From Rhodosporidiobolus odoratus (taxonomy: Eukaryota > Basidiomycota > Microbotryomycetes > Sporidiobolales > Sporidiobolaceae), in contig JAOANU010000008.1 of the NCBI GenBank assembly GCA_034387635.1, positions 434,001 through 498,000 of the forward strand: a stretch of DNA of 64,000 nucleotides, written 5' to 3'. The translations under genes and the position numbers were made by a program. This document shows, in pieces, positions 43,967-56,810 of the stretch. Positions within the stretch are counted from its first letter, which is position 1. The number at the start of each line of letters is the position of its first letter. The notes under the pieces are model-generated. The model was not told where the DNA came from. It saw only the letters and a program-made list of their open reading frames with translations, and did not search any database.

Positions 43967-45240
43967 GGACTATAAGAGGGGCTCTCTAGGTGTGCTCTCT
44001 CTCTCTCTTCCTTACCACTCACTCCACTACAGCTTCGAATCGACCAAGTTCACCTCGATCTCATCATGCCTTCCTTTTCCTCCTTCGTCAAGCTGTTCCG
44101 CTGGTCGTCCACCTCCACCAGGGTCAAGACTCCCAAGAGTCCTACCTCTCGTGGCGTCTCCTACGCTGTAGTGCTCTACTCTATCCTCCCCATCTCTCCC
44201 CTCTCGTCCCACACTGACCTTCTCAATCAAACTACTACAGGACGTTTTCGCCCACCCTCAGCGCTACAACCTCGGCGATGCCACCGATCTGTTTAATACC
44301 ACTACCTCACCCGCCTCAGCATCCCTCCCCAGCCTCACCTCTTCCGCTTCGACCCTCGACTCCAACTCGGACGATGAGACAGTCCACTTCGAAGAGGCTC
44401 TCGTGGACGAGAGGGTCCTCCGCAGTGGGCAGGCCGCCAAGCAGAGGCGCTCTACTGAGCGGACAGTGCCTACCGAGCTCGCTGTCAAGTTTCTTCAGGT
44501 TACTGCCGCTTCGCCCACCTGCTCTTTGAAGGCGTTGACTGCTGATCGGACCATCGGGCATTCTTTTCCTCACCCGACCCTTTGCTCAAACTGACCGTGA
44601 GTGTGCTACTCGGCCCCTCTTGCTCCCCATCCCGCCACGGTTATCCGGTCCTAGCGACCCCCCTCGCCCTCCAACTGTCCTGCTCGCAACATCGGCATTC
44701 CCGTCTTCCCTGCGTTCCCCCCCCCAAAAAAAGATGGTCTCTACTCCTACCAACCTAACTTTGGATCCGGCGATCGTGGCTCCTGCGATCGTAGCTCGTG
44801 TTCAGCCAGTTTAGCTCACGCCATCCGGCTCGACCACAACCTCCACCTCTTCCGCCCGTAGCCCTTCTGGGTGCCCGCCTTCCGCCAAGCAGGTCGCCAC
44901 ATTGCCCACCTACCTCTTCGTTCCTCCCCCCCCCCCTTCTCTCCACGAAGCCCACTCCAAGTCGCCAGACCAAGCCATTCTTCCCTTCTCCCGCTCCGAG
45001 CCTCACCTCTGCATTCCTCCAGCGAAACCAGGACGAGTGGCGCCAGGCCGAGGTCCACAGTCTCCAGCTCGAAGCCGAGAGTGCTCAGCGCGAGGCCAAG
45101 CCGGCGCAGCATGAGTTGGCTCGCCGTCGCTTCGCCCTCCTCGACGACTCAGATTCCGAGAGTGAAGACGAGGACGACGACCTCAGCGGCATTCTCGGGT
45201 CTTTCGCGCAGGTCACTCAGCGGGTACCTCGGTGTCCAGC
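43967..45240 (+). repeat. Direct repeat Q, copy 1
   Basis: Similar to 61423-62622. Similarity begins around AGGACTATA, where copy 1 carries an extra stretch of about 37 bp including a CT microsatellite (43990-44008). It ends just after GGTACCTCGGTG. The match is strong at both ends and weaker, with indels, in the middle (about 44.6-44.95 kb). Confidence 0.8.
44066..45240 (+). CDS. Repeat gene Q, copy 1, unknown function
   Basis: No known family. Exon 1 reads MPSFSSFVKLFRWSSTSTRV and KTPKSPTSRGVSYA. A GTAGTG...CTACAG intron joins it in frame to DVFAHPQRYNLGDATDLF, then NSDDETVHFEEALVDERVLR, SGQAAKQRRSTERTVP and TELAVKFLQ. The middle (44.5-44.95 kb) has no continuous frame and holds homopolymer runs of C and A. 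The last part reads FLQRNQDEWRQAEVHSLQLE, AESAQREAKPAQHELARRRF, then the acidic DDSDSESEDEDDDLSGILGS and FAQVTQR. The protein would have a basic N-terminus and a coiled-coil plus acidic C-terminus, possibly nuclear. The 3' end is uncertain because the stop used in copy 2 is not conserved. The intron structure in the middle is unresolved. Confidence 0.45.
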
Positions 45241-45628
45241 CCGCGAGCCTGTATGGTGCCGTTGTTTTCTTTTTCACCTTCGTCTGACCTTCCTAAGTTC
45301 CCCCTTCGTACCTTTCTCTTCCCTTCGTGCGCGGTTGTTGTAGTAGATACACTGTGGCGTCAAGCCACCCAATACCGCTGTAAGGGTACAGAGGACCTGC
45401 ATCACCAATCAGCATCATAGCGCAGATGCCCAGTCGAAGAGTGAAGCAGAATGTCCGGACGCGAGAGTGCAAATTTTTCAACTCCCCATCCCAAACTCGC
45501 TCTTGTCACGCGCACGTATGCAAACGACGAGAAAACACTGATTGCCAAACTGCCAATCCAAAAGAACCCAAAAACAGAACTAAAAAAGAATCCCTAAATC
45601 TACCCTCCCTCGATTCTATCCAACCTGC

Positions 45629-48600
45629 TTAAGCCTTGGCGATGACGATGGCGACGGCGGTGTCCTCAGAGTGGCTGAGGGAGACCTCAAAAGAGGAGAC
45701 ACCGGCGGCGGCGGCGATCTTGGCAGCCTCACCGTGGAGCTTGATCTGAGGGCCCTGCTCCGTCGAGACGGTCTCGATGTCCTTCATCGATGCGCCAGCA
45801 CCCTTGCTGGTGGTCTTCAGGGACTTGAACTACAGAGGAAACGGGGTCAGCCACTGGTCTTGTGCAACAGTCGGGGAGGATAGAACACGTACGAGAGCCT
45901 CCTTGGCAGCCCAGCGAGCGGCGAAAGACGCGCGGGGGTCCGCAGCACCGCGGCAGTACTCGATCTCGCCGACGGTGAAGTTGCGCTGAACGAAGTTCTC
46001 GTTATCGGACGGGACAGCCGAGATGAGCTCCTGCAAAGGGGGACCAGGTCAGCACGAAACGAAGAGGAAGTTTCTGAGCATGGGAAGCCACGTACGACAT
46101 CCGTTCCGAGACCGTGGACGCCGTCGGTAGCAGCAGCAACGAGCTTGCCAGCGATCTCAGCGTTGCTCTTCTTGTCCTCCGGGAAGGCCGAGGTCGGGAG
46201 GATCTTGGGCATCATGAACGAGCCCTTACCGTTGGCAGCAGTACGGGCGTTCGGGTTGAGAAGAACAGGAATCTCAAGCTCCGGGTCGTACGGCGCGCCC
46301 TCCTTGATGTCGACGAGCTTGCCGTTGGTGAAGAACTGCAGGAGGAACGATTCGAACTGATGAGAATTTTGCATAATGTGAGAATAAAATGGAGGAGATT
46401 CACGTCGTTGAACTTGCGGTACGCGGCTCTCTTGCGGATGGCGTTGGCAGCCTTGTACGACTCGAACTGAGTGGGCTCGAGAGCGCCGATGAGGTAGGTC
46501 GGGTTGATGATGAGAGCTTGACCACCGACTTGACCGAAACCGAACGAGGTGAGGAGACCAGCCTTGATGCCATCCGTCTGGATAGATTTGGACGGGTAGA
46601 CAAGGTATTCGAAGGCACGGAGCTCCTGCGAGATGTTATCGGCGTTGCGGTTGCCAGGGATGAGACCGGACAGAATCGTCTGGGCGATGCCGTTGAGCAT
46701 CCAGGCAGCAGCACCACCCTTGGGGTGACCCTGAATTCGAAAGAGAGAATAAGCAAGGCGGCAACGGAGTCTTGAAAAGGGGACAGACGCACAGTGAGCC
46801 ACTTCTGGGCAATGACGGGGCAGGCGTTACCCTTAGCACGTCCAAGGTGGCGGAACTGCTCGTTGTAAGCGTTCGACTCGTTCTTATCGTTGGCGACAGT
46901 CGAGGTACCGTGGAACTGAATATGGTGATAGCGTTAGCGGCTGTTGGCAGCTAGGAGGAGAGAGGAGGAACATACCGAGGCAACGCCAACATCGTCGATG
47001 GTAAGGCCCCAGACGGCAAGAGCACGGCGAAGGGGAGCAACCGACGGGTCCGACCCGGAGAGCATGCCGTAGGTGGAAAGAGCCTCGGACTCTTGGCGCT
47101 TAGCTTCGCGCTCGATGTCGGCGAACCGCTCCGAAATGTAGTCGGTCGGGAGCTTCTCGGCCTGTCCACGAGACTCGACCTCGAACTTGAGGAGCTCGGT
47201 CTCGTTCTCGAGCCATTGCGAGATCTGCTTGCGGCGGAACTCGAGCTGGCGGCGGCGGTAGGCGACGTCGAGGATGGGCGAGGGGTACTTGGAGGGGATC
47301 TCGCGAGCGGTGCCCATGACACCGCGACCCGGACTATATGTAGCGGACACGAATCAGTTACAATATACAGAGTAGAAGGGGAACAAGCATACGCAGGGAT
47401 GGAACGACCAGCCTTGTCCGTGGCGGTAGCGGTGTAAGCGACGATACCGTAGATCGTAGCACCCATATCGATGGCCGCCTTGGCGGACATGAGGACCTGA
47501 GCACCGCAACCCTGCGATTCCACTATTGAGAGGGAAATTAAAAGCCTAGTCAGTAATGCAGGAAAGGTGTGCTGCAAAGCAAGGACACGTACTGAATCCG
47601 GCACGGGTGCTGGTGGTCGGACGCGACATCTCGTTAGGTTCGCGACCAGCAGCGAACTCCGTCTCGCTGTTCGAGGTAGCCTTCATGTTGGCGAACTCGT
47701 AGGAACCCTCCTCGGAGAAGTCGTCGTGACCACCAGCTATCATGATCTTGGCCTTGCCGCTGAGGATGGTGTCGCAAGCGATCTCGACGGACTGAAGAGC
47801 GGTGGCGCAAGCACCGACCGGGATCTTGATAGGGCCGGACGAGGAGAGGAGAAGGAGGTTGACCCAGCCGGCAACGGTGTTAATGAAGCTGCGAACAAAA
47901 CGAGGATGAGCCACAGGAGAGGAAAGCACTTTAGTAGAACGACGTACGTCTCCTGAAGAATGTCCTTCTGCACGTCCTTCTCCTCGCGGCGGTCGCGGAA
48001 CATCTTCGAGATCGAAGAGATACCTCCCATTCCGGAACCGAGGGAAGAACCGACCTCACTCGGGTGAACGTGCTTGTAAAGCTCGTACGGGTCGGTGATA
48101 CCGGACATCATCAAGGCTTCAGCAACCGAGACGAGAGCCCAGAGCGAAGTGCGGTCGACCTGAGCGGCGATGTCGTCGGGAATACCGAAAGCCTTGTGAG
48201 ACCATCCAGTCGGGACTGCAAGCAGGTTCGAGGTAAGCTACGACGCATGGGAAGGAATACGTGACCTCGGAACGTACTTTGACCAGCGACGAGACGGTCG
48301 AACACGATGGCCTTGGGGACGTGAAGCTTGGCGCCCTTCTTGAACTTGACGAAGAACTTGGTGCCGTCGTCAGAGTAGACGTCGACCATCTCGCCGTGCT
48401 CGCGCTTGAAGCGGGAAGCGTCCTCCTCGGAAGCCTCGATAGGCTCGAGGTCGTGCTGGATCTCAATCTCCTGGACGAAGCCCTTCTTCTTGGGATCGTA
48501 TCCACCGAAGAGCTCCGGCTCGATCATGCGAATACCAGTGTGGGCGAGAATGTGCTTCTCGTAGGCGCCCTTGACGTCCTTGTCGTCAAGAGGCTCGTTC

Positions 48601-51600
48601 GTTTTGGCGTCAACCCAGCCGACGTAGAGCGAGCCGTCCTTGAGGCGGCCATCAAAGTGCTTGATGAGACCCATGACATAGGCGAGCTCGAGAGTACCCT
48701 GGATGGAGAAGGTACCGTTCGCCTCGATTTCCCAACGGGTACGGGAAGAACCGAACGGTCCGACTTCGGCGTAACCGGTCATGACGACGACCTTCTCGAG
48801 GTCGATGAGGCCACGAAGCTTGGCAAGCTCGGAAGCAGCGTCGATGGGCTTGAGCTCCGGGAAAGGAAGGGAGAAGTTGGCGCGAGGAGCGACCTTGACC
48901 TGGTGGTGGATCTGCTCGGCGCCCGGACCGTGGGTAGCCTTGAAGTCGGCAGAGTTGTCCTTCGCAATAGCGCGACGGGTAGAGGCAGTGAGGTTGAGCT
49001 TGGTGCGGATGTCGGTTGTGAGGTTGGCGAGATCCGGGAGCTTGTCCATACCACCGTTGAGCTGTTACGGAGAGGGAATTAGCATGCGAAGTGCGGGAGA
49101 ACAGCGAAATATAGAGCTTACGTCCGCCCAGACGGGCTCGATCTGCGCAACGTCGAAGACAAGCGGGTGCATGAGACCCAAGATGTTGAAGGCCATCTCC
49201 TTCGCGGAGAAAGTCCTGCAACCCTGAGCTTCGATACCCTCGGCGACCGAGTTGGTGGCGTTCATGAGACCGGTACCACGAGTCCAGCCTACGAGGGAAA
49301 GATGAAAGTGAGCGCGAGTTCCGGGCGCAGTCAAAGGAAGGATAAGGACTGACCGATAACCGCACCGGCGATGCAGAGGTATTCGCCCCAGCTCTCGGAG
49401 CTCCAACGGTTGAAGAGGGTCTCGAGGGAGATCTTGGACTCGGAGTAGAGACCGTCGTTACCGAAGAGACCGTGGTTGGGCGAAAGAGGAAGAACGACCT
49501 CAGTCGGGCGCGTGACGAGCTGAAGAGCAGCCTTCTTGGCCTTGACGGCACCGAGAAGACGGAGGAGGTTGGTAAGCATGATGCGGTGGGCGAGCTCAGA
49601 TCGGTCGTCGAGGCCATCAATCTCGCGGCCGTTCTCAGGAAGAGCGGCGAAGGGAAGGATGTAGTCGAGGTCCATGCCGAGACCCTTCTCCTTGTTGTAG
49701 ATGTAGTCGACGAGCGCCTCGACGTCCTGCTTGGAGCCCTGGTTGAAAGGAACAACGGTAAGGGAAGAGCCCTTGGAACCGCACTCTTGGTAGATGGCCT
49801 GGTAGTACTCGACGCTGCGAAGAAAGTCGCATCAGTAACTGCGTCCCAACGGGAAAAGGAAGAAGCAGCGCACGTCGAGCGGGAGTAACGGGAGGTAGTG
49901 ATGACGACGCGAGCACCACCAGCGAGGAGGCCCTTGACGATCTCGATACCGATAGAGCCCTTGCCGACACCTGTCATAAGAGCGTTCTTGTGCTCGAAAG
50001 TGACACCAGAGGTGGCAATCTCCTTGAGGATGTCGAGGTAGAGCGAAGTGAGCTTGCTCGAGTAGGACCAGTCGTTGCCGATCTTGCGCTTGAGGTGAAG
50101 GAGGGGGACCTTGTCCTCGGTGAGGTGAGTCGGCTCGGGGACGGCGGAAGGACGCAGGAACTGGCTCGACGGGCGACGAGTGCGGCCGGCGATCTTGGCT
50201 TTGGGCGGGGCGAGACCGGCGTCCTTACCGAGACCACGGACAACCTCAGCGTACAGCGACTTGATAGACTGCATGTGCTGCTTGGAGATCTGCGGCTGCG
50301 ACTTGACAAGCTTGTAGAGCTTCTCGACCTGGTCCTGAACCTTGTCGAGGTTGACACTCTGGACGGTGACCTTGGAACCGGCGGCCATCTCAGCGACGTA
50401 CTTCTCGAGGCGAGAGACACCTTCACGGGTGACCTCCTCGACGACGATGTCACCCTTGGCGGTGACGGTAGTCTTGGGGGCAGTCGGGAAAGTGACGTCC
50501 TTGTAGAGGGGAGGCTGACCGATCATCTCCTTGCAGTTGTCGAGCAGAGTTTGACCGAACTGCTTGGCAAGGACGTACTTCTCGCCCTTCTCGACCGGTG
50601 CTTTGTCGATGGTGAATTGCATGTAGTCGAGCTGGAGGGATAAAAGAGGGTTAAGACGCACGGAGAGGGGAGAAGCTGGATCAACGCACAAGAGCCGGGT
50701 CAGCACGGTTCATGATGACGAGGCAACGAGCGGTGATGTCGCGGTCGACGGTCGTGAGACGGCCGAAGCTGCACACAAGAGGAGGTAAGTATCGTTCTCC
50801 GGTAGGAAGGGGCAAAGAAGGAAAGGGGAAGAAAGAGGAAAAAAACGCACAGAATGTCCATCCACATGGTAAGCGCATCCTGACGAACCCAGTTCCAGCT
50901 CGAGTTGAAATGACGAGCCTTGAGCGGGGTGAAGACGGGCTGAATGCCCTGAACATAGGCATCACCGTGCTCCTTCGCAATCGAGTCGAGCTTCTCCTGC
51001 AACGCGGCGACTTCGGCTTTCTGCATGTCGGCGAGACGGTGACCGGCGCGCGAGTCCTTGCCGAGGTAACGAAGGAAGACCTCGACCTGCTGCGAGACAA
51101 AGTCGTTCTGCTTCGCCTGCATCTTGTCGAGCGCCTCCGTGTCCATGACGAAACCGACGCCGCCAACTGCACCACCACCACCACCGCCGCCACCGCCGAG
51201 CGAAATGCCAGCCTGAGCAGCGTAGGCCGAGGCGATACCGTCGAGCCAGGTCTTGGCCTCCGCCTCACTGCCGAGACGCTTCTCGGGCTCCTTGGTGAGA
51301 GCGACGAGAAGAACACCGTCGATGCGGCCAGGACCGAGACCGTGGGCCTTCGAGAGGTGAGCCTTCGCGCCGGAGAGACCGAAGCCACCAGGCATCTTGG
51401 CGCCCATCATGCGAGAGACGAGCCCGCTGGTGTACTTGCCGAGGGAGCCGGAGTAACCCTGGTTGAGGGCCGCACCGAGTTCTGCGAGCGGCATCTCCTC
51501 ACCCTTCTCGGGAGCGGAGGAGAATTCGCCTTGAAGGTCGCCAAGAATCTCGTTCTGTAGGGTGGACTTGCCGCCAACGAGGTCCTTGATCGACTTGTTG

Positions 51601-54600
51601 AGGGGAACGTCCGGGATCTGCTTCTTGAGCTTCTGGGCGATGATGGCGCGGAGGGTGTCGGTAGCCTTGAGGGGCTCGTCGGCAATGGCAGCCGGGGCAC
51701 CGCCACCCGAGGCAGCGGGAGCGGCGAAGGACATCGCAGGGGCAGCGGCAGGAGCACCACCGCCGGCGGCGAGGGAGATACCGGCGAAGGAGGCGTAACC
51801 CTGAGCGACGGTGTCGACCCAGCCCTTGGCCTCACCCTCGTTACCGAGACGCTTGGCCGGCTCCTGAGTGACGGCGAAGAGGAGGACGCCGTCGATGCGA
51901 CCAGCGCCGAGACCGTAAGTCTTGCCGAGGTGACCTTGAACGGCCGAAAGACCGAAACCACCAGGCATCTTGGCACCGATCATGCGAGAGACGAGCCCGG
52001 TGGTGTACTTGCCGAGCTTGCCCGAGTAACCTTGCTGAAGAGCGGCACCGAGTTCTGCGAGCGGCATCTCCTCACCCTTCTCGGGGGCGGAGGCAAACTC
52101 GCCTTGCAAGTCACCGAGAATCTCGTTCTGGAGGGTCGACTTGCCACCGACGAGGTCCTTGATAGTTTTGGTCAGGGGGATCTCAGAGACGGGCTTCTTG
52201 AGCTTCTGGGCGATGATGATGCGGAGGGTGTCGACAGCCTTGAGGGGCTCGTCGGCAACGGCAGCGGCGGGGGCGGCAGCGACCGGAGCAGGAGCGGGAG
52301 CAGCGGCAACCGGAGCAGGGGCAGCCCTGGGGGCAGGCGCAGCCGGAGCAGCCTCGGCGGGAGCAGCCTCCTCGCCACCAACGGCGTCGTCGAGCTGGTA
52401 GTAGATCTCCTTCTGGTGCTTGGCAATGCAGTAGATGGAGCGCTTCTTGCCGAGAGACGAGTCGTGGCTGTCGTACTTGAGCCTGAAACGGGGAGATCAA
52501 GGTCAATACGGACACCAACCTGAGAGAGGGCGGAGGCGTACTTCTGGGTGCGAGTGGCCATGCCGGTAAGGGTAGGCGACGGGCCAAGCTCGATGAGGCG
52601 CTCAAACTTGAAGTCCTTGAAGAGGATATCCTGGGTCTCGATCCAGCGAACGGGGGACGCGAACTGGTAGGCGAGGAGCTCGATGAGGCTGCAAATTCAC
52701 AAGGCCACGTCAGCATATTGTCACTAGGTTGAAATGAGCGGCAAGAGCGAAACGTACATGGCGTAACCAAGCTTGTTGCGGTTCTCCTTCGCACCCCAGT
52801 TCTCCTCGTCCCAAGACTTCAGGATCTTGTTGAGACGGGGCGAAGAGGTTTGGGTGTGGATACGCTCGGCATACTCCTTGGTGACATCGTAGTGAACGGC
52901 GGTCAAGTTGGGGATGTATCGGCCGACAAGGAGGTCGGCGCTGAAGTGAGCCGGGTTGACTTTCTTCGAGAGGTCTGGTGAAGGTTGGGAAAGTCAGCTC
53001 TGCACTCTGCAGCGTGAAGAAGAGTGGCGTAGCGTACAAGTACGGAAGGGCATGACACCAGCCCAGAGGTAGCGCGAGTGGAAAGGCACATCGATACCAG
53101 GGAGAGGGATAGTGCTGCACCCCAGACGTTGTCAGCTCACCTCGACAGGAAAGCAGGAGGAGCAAGACGACGTACGCAAAGCCGCGCTCGAGGGTAATGA
53201 AGCCCGTCTTCTCCTGCAAGTCGCGCGCCTTCTGTACACACTCGTCGACAATGTCGCACAAGTGCTCCTTGACCTGCTCAATAGACATGGTCTCGGTGAG
53301 CTGGGCGAGGTCGATCTTCTGGATCTTGAGGAAGTTGAGGACGTTGCTGTATAAGCCAAAGATGTCAGCGGAACTTAATAAGAAGAGAAGGAGCAAAAGC
53401 CTACGTGAGGGACTGAAGCGCGACGAGGTGACCAGCAACAACGTATTGCTGACCTTCGACGTTGTAGTTGACGACCTCAATGAGGATGTTACCTCGACGA
53501 GCGATAGTCTCGACAACCTCACGAAGGGCAGCATCACCGAAGGACTTGCCAATGCGGGAGGGGTTGACGGCAACCATACCGTAGCTGGAACGGTTGAGGT
53601 GGTCACGCTCGACGGCGCGCTGCATGGTGATACCACGGTAGAAGACGACGTCGACGAGGGCGGAGATGGGGAGAATGTCGGCAATTGAAGCGAGCGCGGA
53701 GTACTCTCCGAGAGAGTGACCGGCGAAGACGCAGTCGGACTGAACGAGGCCCTTGGCACGCATGTCTTCGAACGCGGCCTTCTCGGTGACGACAAGCGCG
53801 ATCTGGGCGAATTGAGTCGCGTAAAGGAGACCGGTCGGGGAGGAGAAGGTGTAGCGAGATGTACGGAGGTCGATGTCGCCGAAGAGAGGAAGCGTCTTCA
53901 CGTTGCCGTCGGCGTCGGCTATGGGAAAGAACCGTAAGCTCGATCTGCAAAGCTACGCGAGGGAAAAAAACGCACTGGTAGTGTAGGTCATGTCCATGTA
54001 CTTCTGGCGGGTAGCCTGACCCTTAAGCCCACCAAAGTGAACCGTCTTCTCCTTCGGGTTGGTACGAACGATCTCGAGGATGGAGAAGCCGTAAACCTCG
54101 CCCAAGTGGCGGTCAGCCTCGTCCCAAACGGCACGAGCGACAGGCGAGTTGTTGTAGAGCTCCATACCCATACCAGGTTCCTGCGAACCTTGACCAGTGA
54201 AGACGTAGGCGGTCGGAGCCTGCGCAACCTCAGCCGTACCGCTAAGCACGACGTTTCCGGCCTCGACGTCAACGGTCTCTACCTTGATGAGGCGGTCACC
54301 CCCAGTGGTCTGACCGACGTGCTTGAGACGGACCTCCATCTTGCGAGAAGGAAGGCACATGGCGGTGAAGCCGACGTCGTACTTGCGCACGCGAGCGCCG
54401 ATGTTGTCGGCAACGACCTGCTCGACAAACTTGCGAGTACGGGCGGAAGAGTGCATGCCGTGGGTGATGGTGCCGGGAAGGGAAGCGAGCGAGGCGAAGT
54501 ATGGGTTGGTGTGGATAGGGTTCGTGTCGCCCGAGGTGAGGGAGTAGTCGAGGTTGGAGGCGGGAGTGGTGAAGGTGCACTGGCCAGCCTTGGTGAGAGT

Positions 54601-55805
54601 GTAGCCTCCGGTCTCGAACATGACGGGCTGCTCGAGGGCAGTGCCGTGACGCTTGAGGTACTCGATGACCGGGTCACCCTTGGTGACGCCTTCGCCTTCC
54701 GAGGTGTAGTCGACGGTGGCAACCTTGACAGCAAGCTTGAGCTCGGGAGTGATGATGTAGGCGCCACCCGAGACGGTGACGGAGGAGTAGGAAGACTTGT
54801 CGGCGAAGACGTAGCTCGACTCGGTGCGGAACTGCAGGGTAGTGCCAACCTCGAGAGGCTTGGCATCGTCGTCCCACTGGAACCACTCCTTGGACTGAAG
54901 AACGGCGAGCGTCTCAGGGGTCTTGATGGGAACGGAATAGGTCGGGGCGGCGGCGCGGGAGAAGGTCTGCTCGTAGTCGGTGAACTTGCCGCGGTAGAAG
55001 AAAGAAGAGGTGACCTCGAGAACGGGGACGCGCTCGGTAGCAGCGTCCTTGCCCTTCTCTTCGGCAGAGGACACGAGGTAGACGGTGCCGCGAACAGCGA
55101 CGGTCTTGCCGGTGTCCGAGTTGGAGACGGACTCGATGCGAGAAGACGAGGTAACGACGTCTCCGGGCTTGAGAGCAGGGGCGCCGGGAAGGGCGCGGAA
55201 GCCGTTCGAGAGGTGGACAAGCTTGAGAAGGTCGCCGTCGATGGTCGAGGGGAAGATGGGCTTCATGATGGCCTGCGGACGAGGAGGTTAGCGAATGATT
55301 TCGGAGGCTGTAGAGCATTGCTCGACGCACCTTCCAGCCGAGCTTGATAGCAAAGTCCATGGGGACCTGCATGCCGCCCTTGTAGCCCTTCTGGTACGCC
55401 TCGCCCTCGTTTCCGACAACACGGCAGAACGACTCGATCTCCTCTTCGGAGATGGTGACAAGCTCGCCCTCGAACTCGTCAGCAATCTTGAGCTCGGAGA
55501 GGTTCTGCGTCTTGCTGGCGTCGAGCGACCAGAGGTCCCAGTAGTGCTAAGAAAGAGTGAGTTGTCAGCGACCGTCCGAAACAAGGGTAGACAGTGTGAC
55601 GTACCTGCTTGACGCGGTTGTTCCTGTCGTCGATGATCTCGCGGATGGGAGCGTAGGGGGTCGACGGGTCGTACTCGTATTTGAGTTCGAGGGGAAGGGC
55701 AGGTTGGCTCGGCTCGGGCTGGTTGTACAGAGTCATGGAGATGGTGGACGACTCTGGAGCGAAGCTGATGCTCAGAGCGAGCGGAAGCTCGGATTGGGCG
55801 ACCAT
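45629..55805 (-). CDS. FAS2: Fatty acid synthase subunit with DH-MPT-ACP-ACP-KR-KS-PPT domains
   Basis: Large type I fungal fatty acid synthase subunit, cytosolic, probably about 2900 residues over roughly 20 exons. Start ATG at 55805 ([20 protein letters not shown]), stop at 45629-45631. In order: dehydratase (hot-dog, about 55.3-54.2 kb, [15 protein letters not shown]); malonyl/palmitoyl transferase (54.2-53.0 kb, [18 protein letters not shown], nucleophile [11 protein letters not shown]); Ala/Pro-rich linker; two carrier domains, each with the phosphopantetheine Ser in [17 protein letters not shown] (about 52.15 and 51.57 kb); ketoreductase (Rossmann motif [16 protein letters not shown] near 49.95 kb); ketosynthase (SSLGSGMGG, active Cys in [10 protein letters not shown] near 47.8 kb, His in [10 protein letters not shown]); phosphopantetheine transferase ending [22 protein letters not shown]'s core. 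Acetyltransferase and enoyl reductase are absent and should be on FAS1. Repeats P/Q flank it on both sides. Confidence 0.95.
51190..52280 (-). repeat. Tandem acyl carrier protein domains in FAS2
   Basis: The two carrier domains are an internal tandem duplication. The phosphopantetheine sites (GACTTGCC complement at 52138 and 51565) lie 573 bp, or 191 codons, apart. Long stretches such as the codons for [18 protein letters not shown] are shared nearly unchanged. Each copy is preceded by an Ala/Pro/Gly linker. Confidence 0.9.
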
Positions 55806-56280
55806 GGTGGGTGTGATCGAGGAAGGTAGACTGCAGGAGGGAGCGAGCGGGGGTGGTCAGTCAAGGCTCGATAAGCTTTGCTCTGCCGCGACGGGGTGCA
55901 GTAGACTCGCATAACCCTGAGGGGCTGCATCACCGGGCAGCACTGGTTGAAATGAGGGTAGGGAATGGAATCCAGCGGAGGGAATGGGGGAGTTGGGAAT
56001 AAACTGACCTGCAAGATGGGAGATACGGGAGGGGAGGTGAGAGAGTGCTGGTAATCCTCTAGTTGAATACGAGGAGCAGTCAAGCAAGCCAAGTAAGGCA
56101 GCGGGTGAAGAGGAAGAAGGACAAGATTCGAGTTGGGTTGGGTTCAAGGTTGGGGGCAAGGGCAAGGGAAAGGTCTCTCTCCACTGGCTGAGCTAATCAC
56201 TCGCTCGCTGGGTTAGTCTGCTCTACACTGGCCCGCCCAGATTACCATTGCCCTCGCCAGGGTGGGCTTCGCCATCTCCA
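55806..56280 (-). promoter_or_regulatory. FAS2 upstream region
   Basis: About 475 bp between the FAS2 ATG and the beginning of repeat P copy 2. It should contain the FAS2 promoter. No open frame with protein character and no specific motif were identified. Confidence 0.45.
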
Positions 56281-56810
56281 TCCTCGCCCTCATCTCCTCA
56301 ACAATTCTCACCCCCATAGCACACCTCAACTTCACCATGCGGCACCTCGAGACCGTGCTGATAAGGCTCACTGATCAACATAGAGTCGGTCTCCATCTAC
56401 ACAGAGCCACCTGTCACCCTTCGACCGCTCCAATAACGCCTCTTCTGCCTCGCTCCTCCCCACTTTCCGCAATTTGCTCCTCCAACAACCACTCGGACGT
56501 TCCTCTCACACGAGATCACAGCAAACATGAATGATCGTCAGGGGCGGAGTACTAGGATGGAATGGGTCGACAGCTTCGCCTGCGGATGTTGCGCGGCAAG
56601 GGCGATAGAGCTAGGCGAGGACCGGGAAGGACCAGGACAGCACTAGGATGGGGCGTAGGCGTCCCGCGCGCTGTGCCCTATACACTCCGCCAACAAAGTT
56701 GCAGCTTTGGCCTCGTTTCGCTTTTCTCGCCTTACCACGCTTTCGCCTTCGCTTCTGCCCTCTTTTCCGAATGCCGCTGTGCATGCTGACATCTAGTCGT
56801 GAACTTGGGG

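Noticed and set aside
54037..55347. 436-codon open frame antisense to FAS2
   Set aside because: Shadow of the strongly biased FAS2 codons; the sense strand carries the conserved dehydratase and transferase motifs.
45629..55805. Polyketide synthase
   Set aside because: The domain order, the hot-dog dehydratase, the [11 protein letters not shown] transferase and the C-terminal phosphopantetheine transferase are those of fungal fatty acid synthase.
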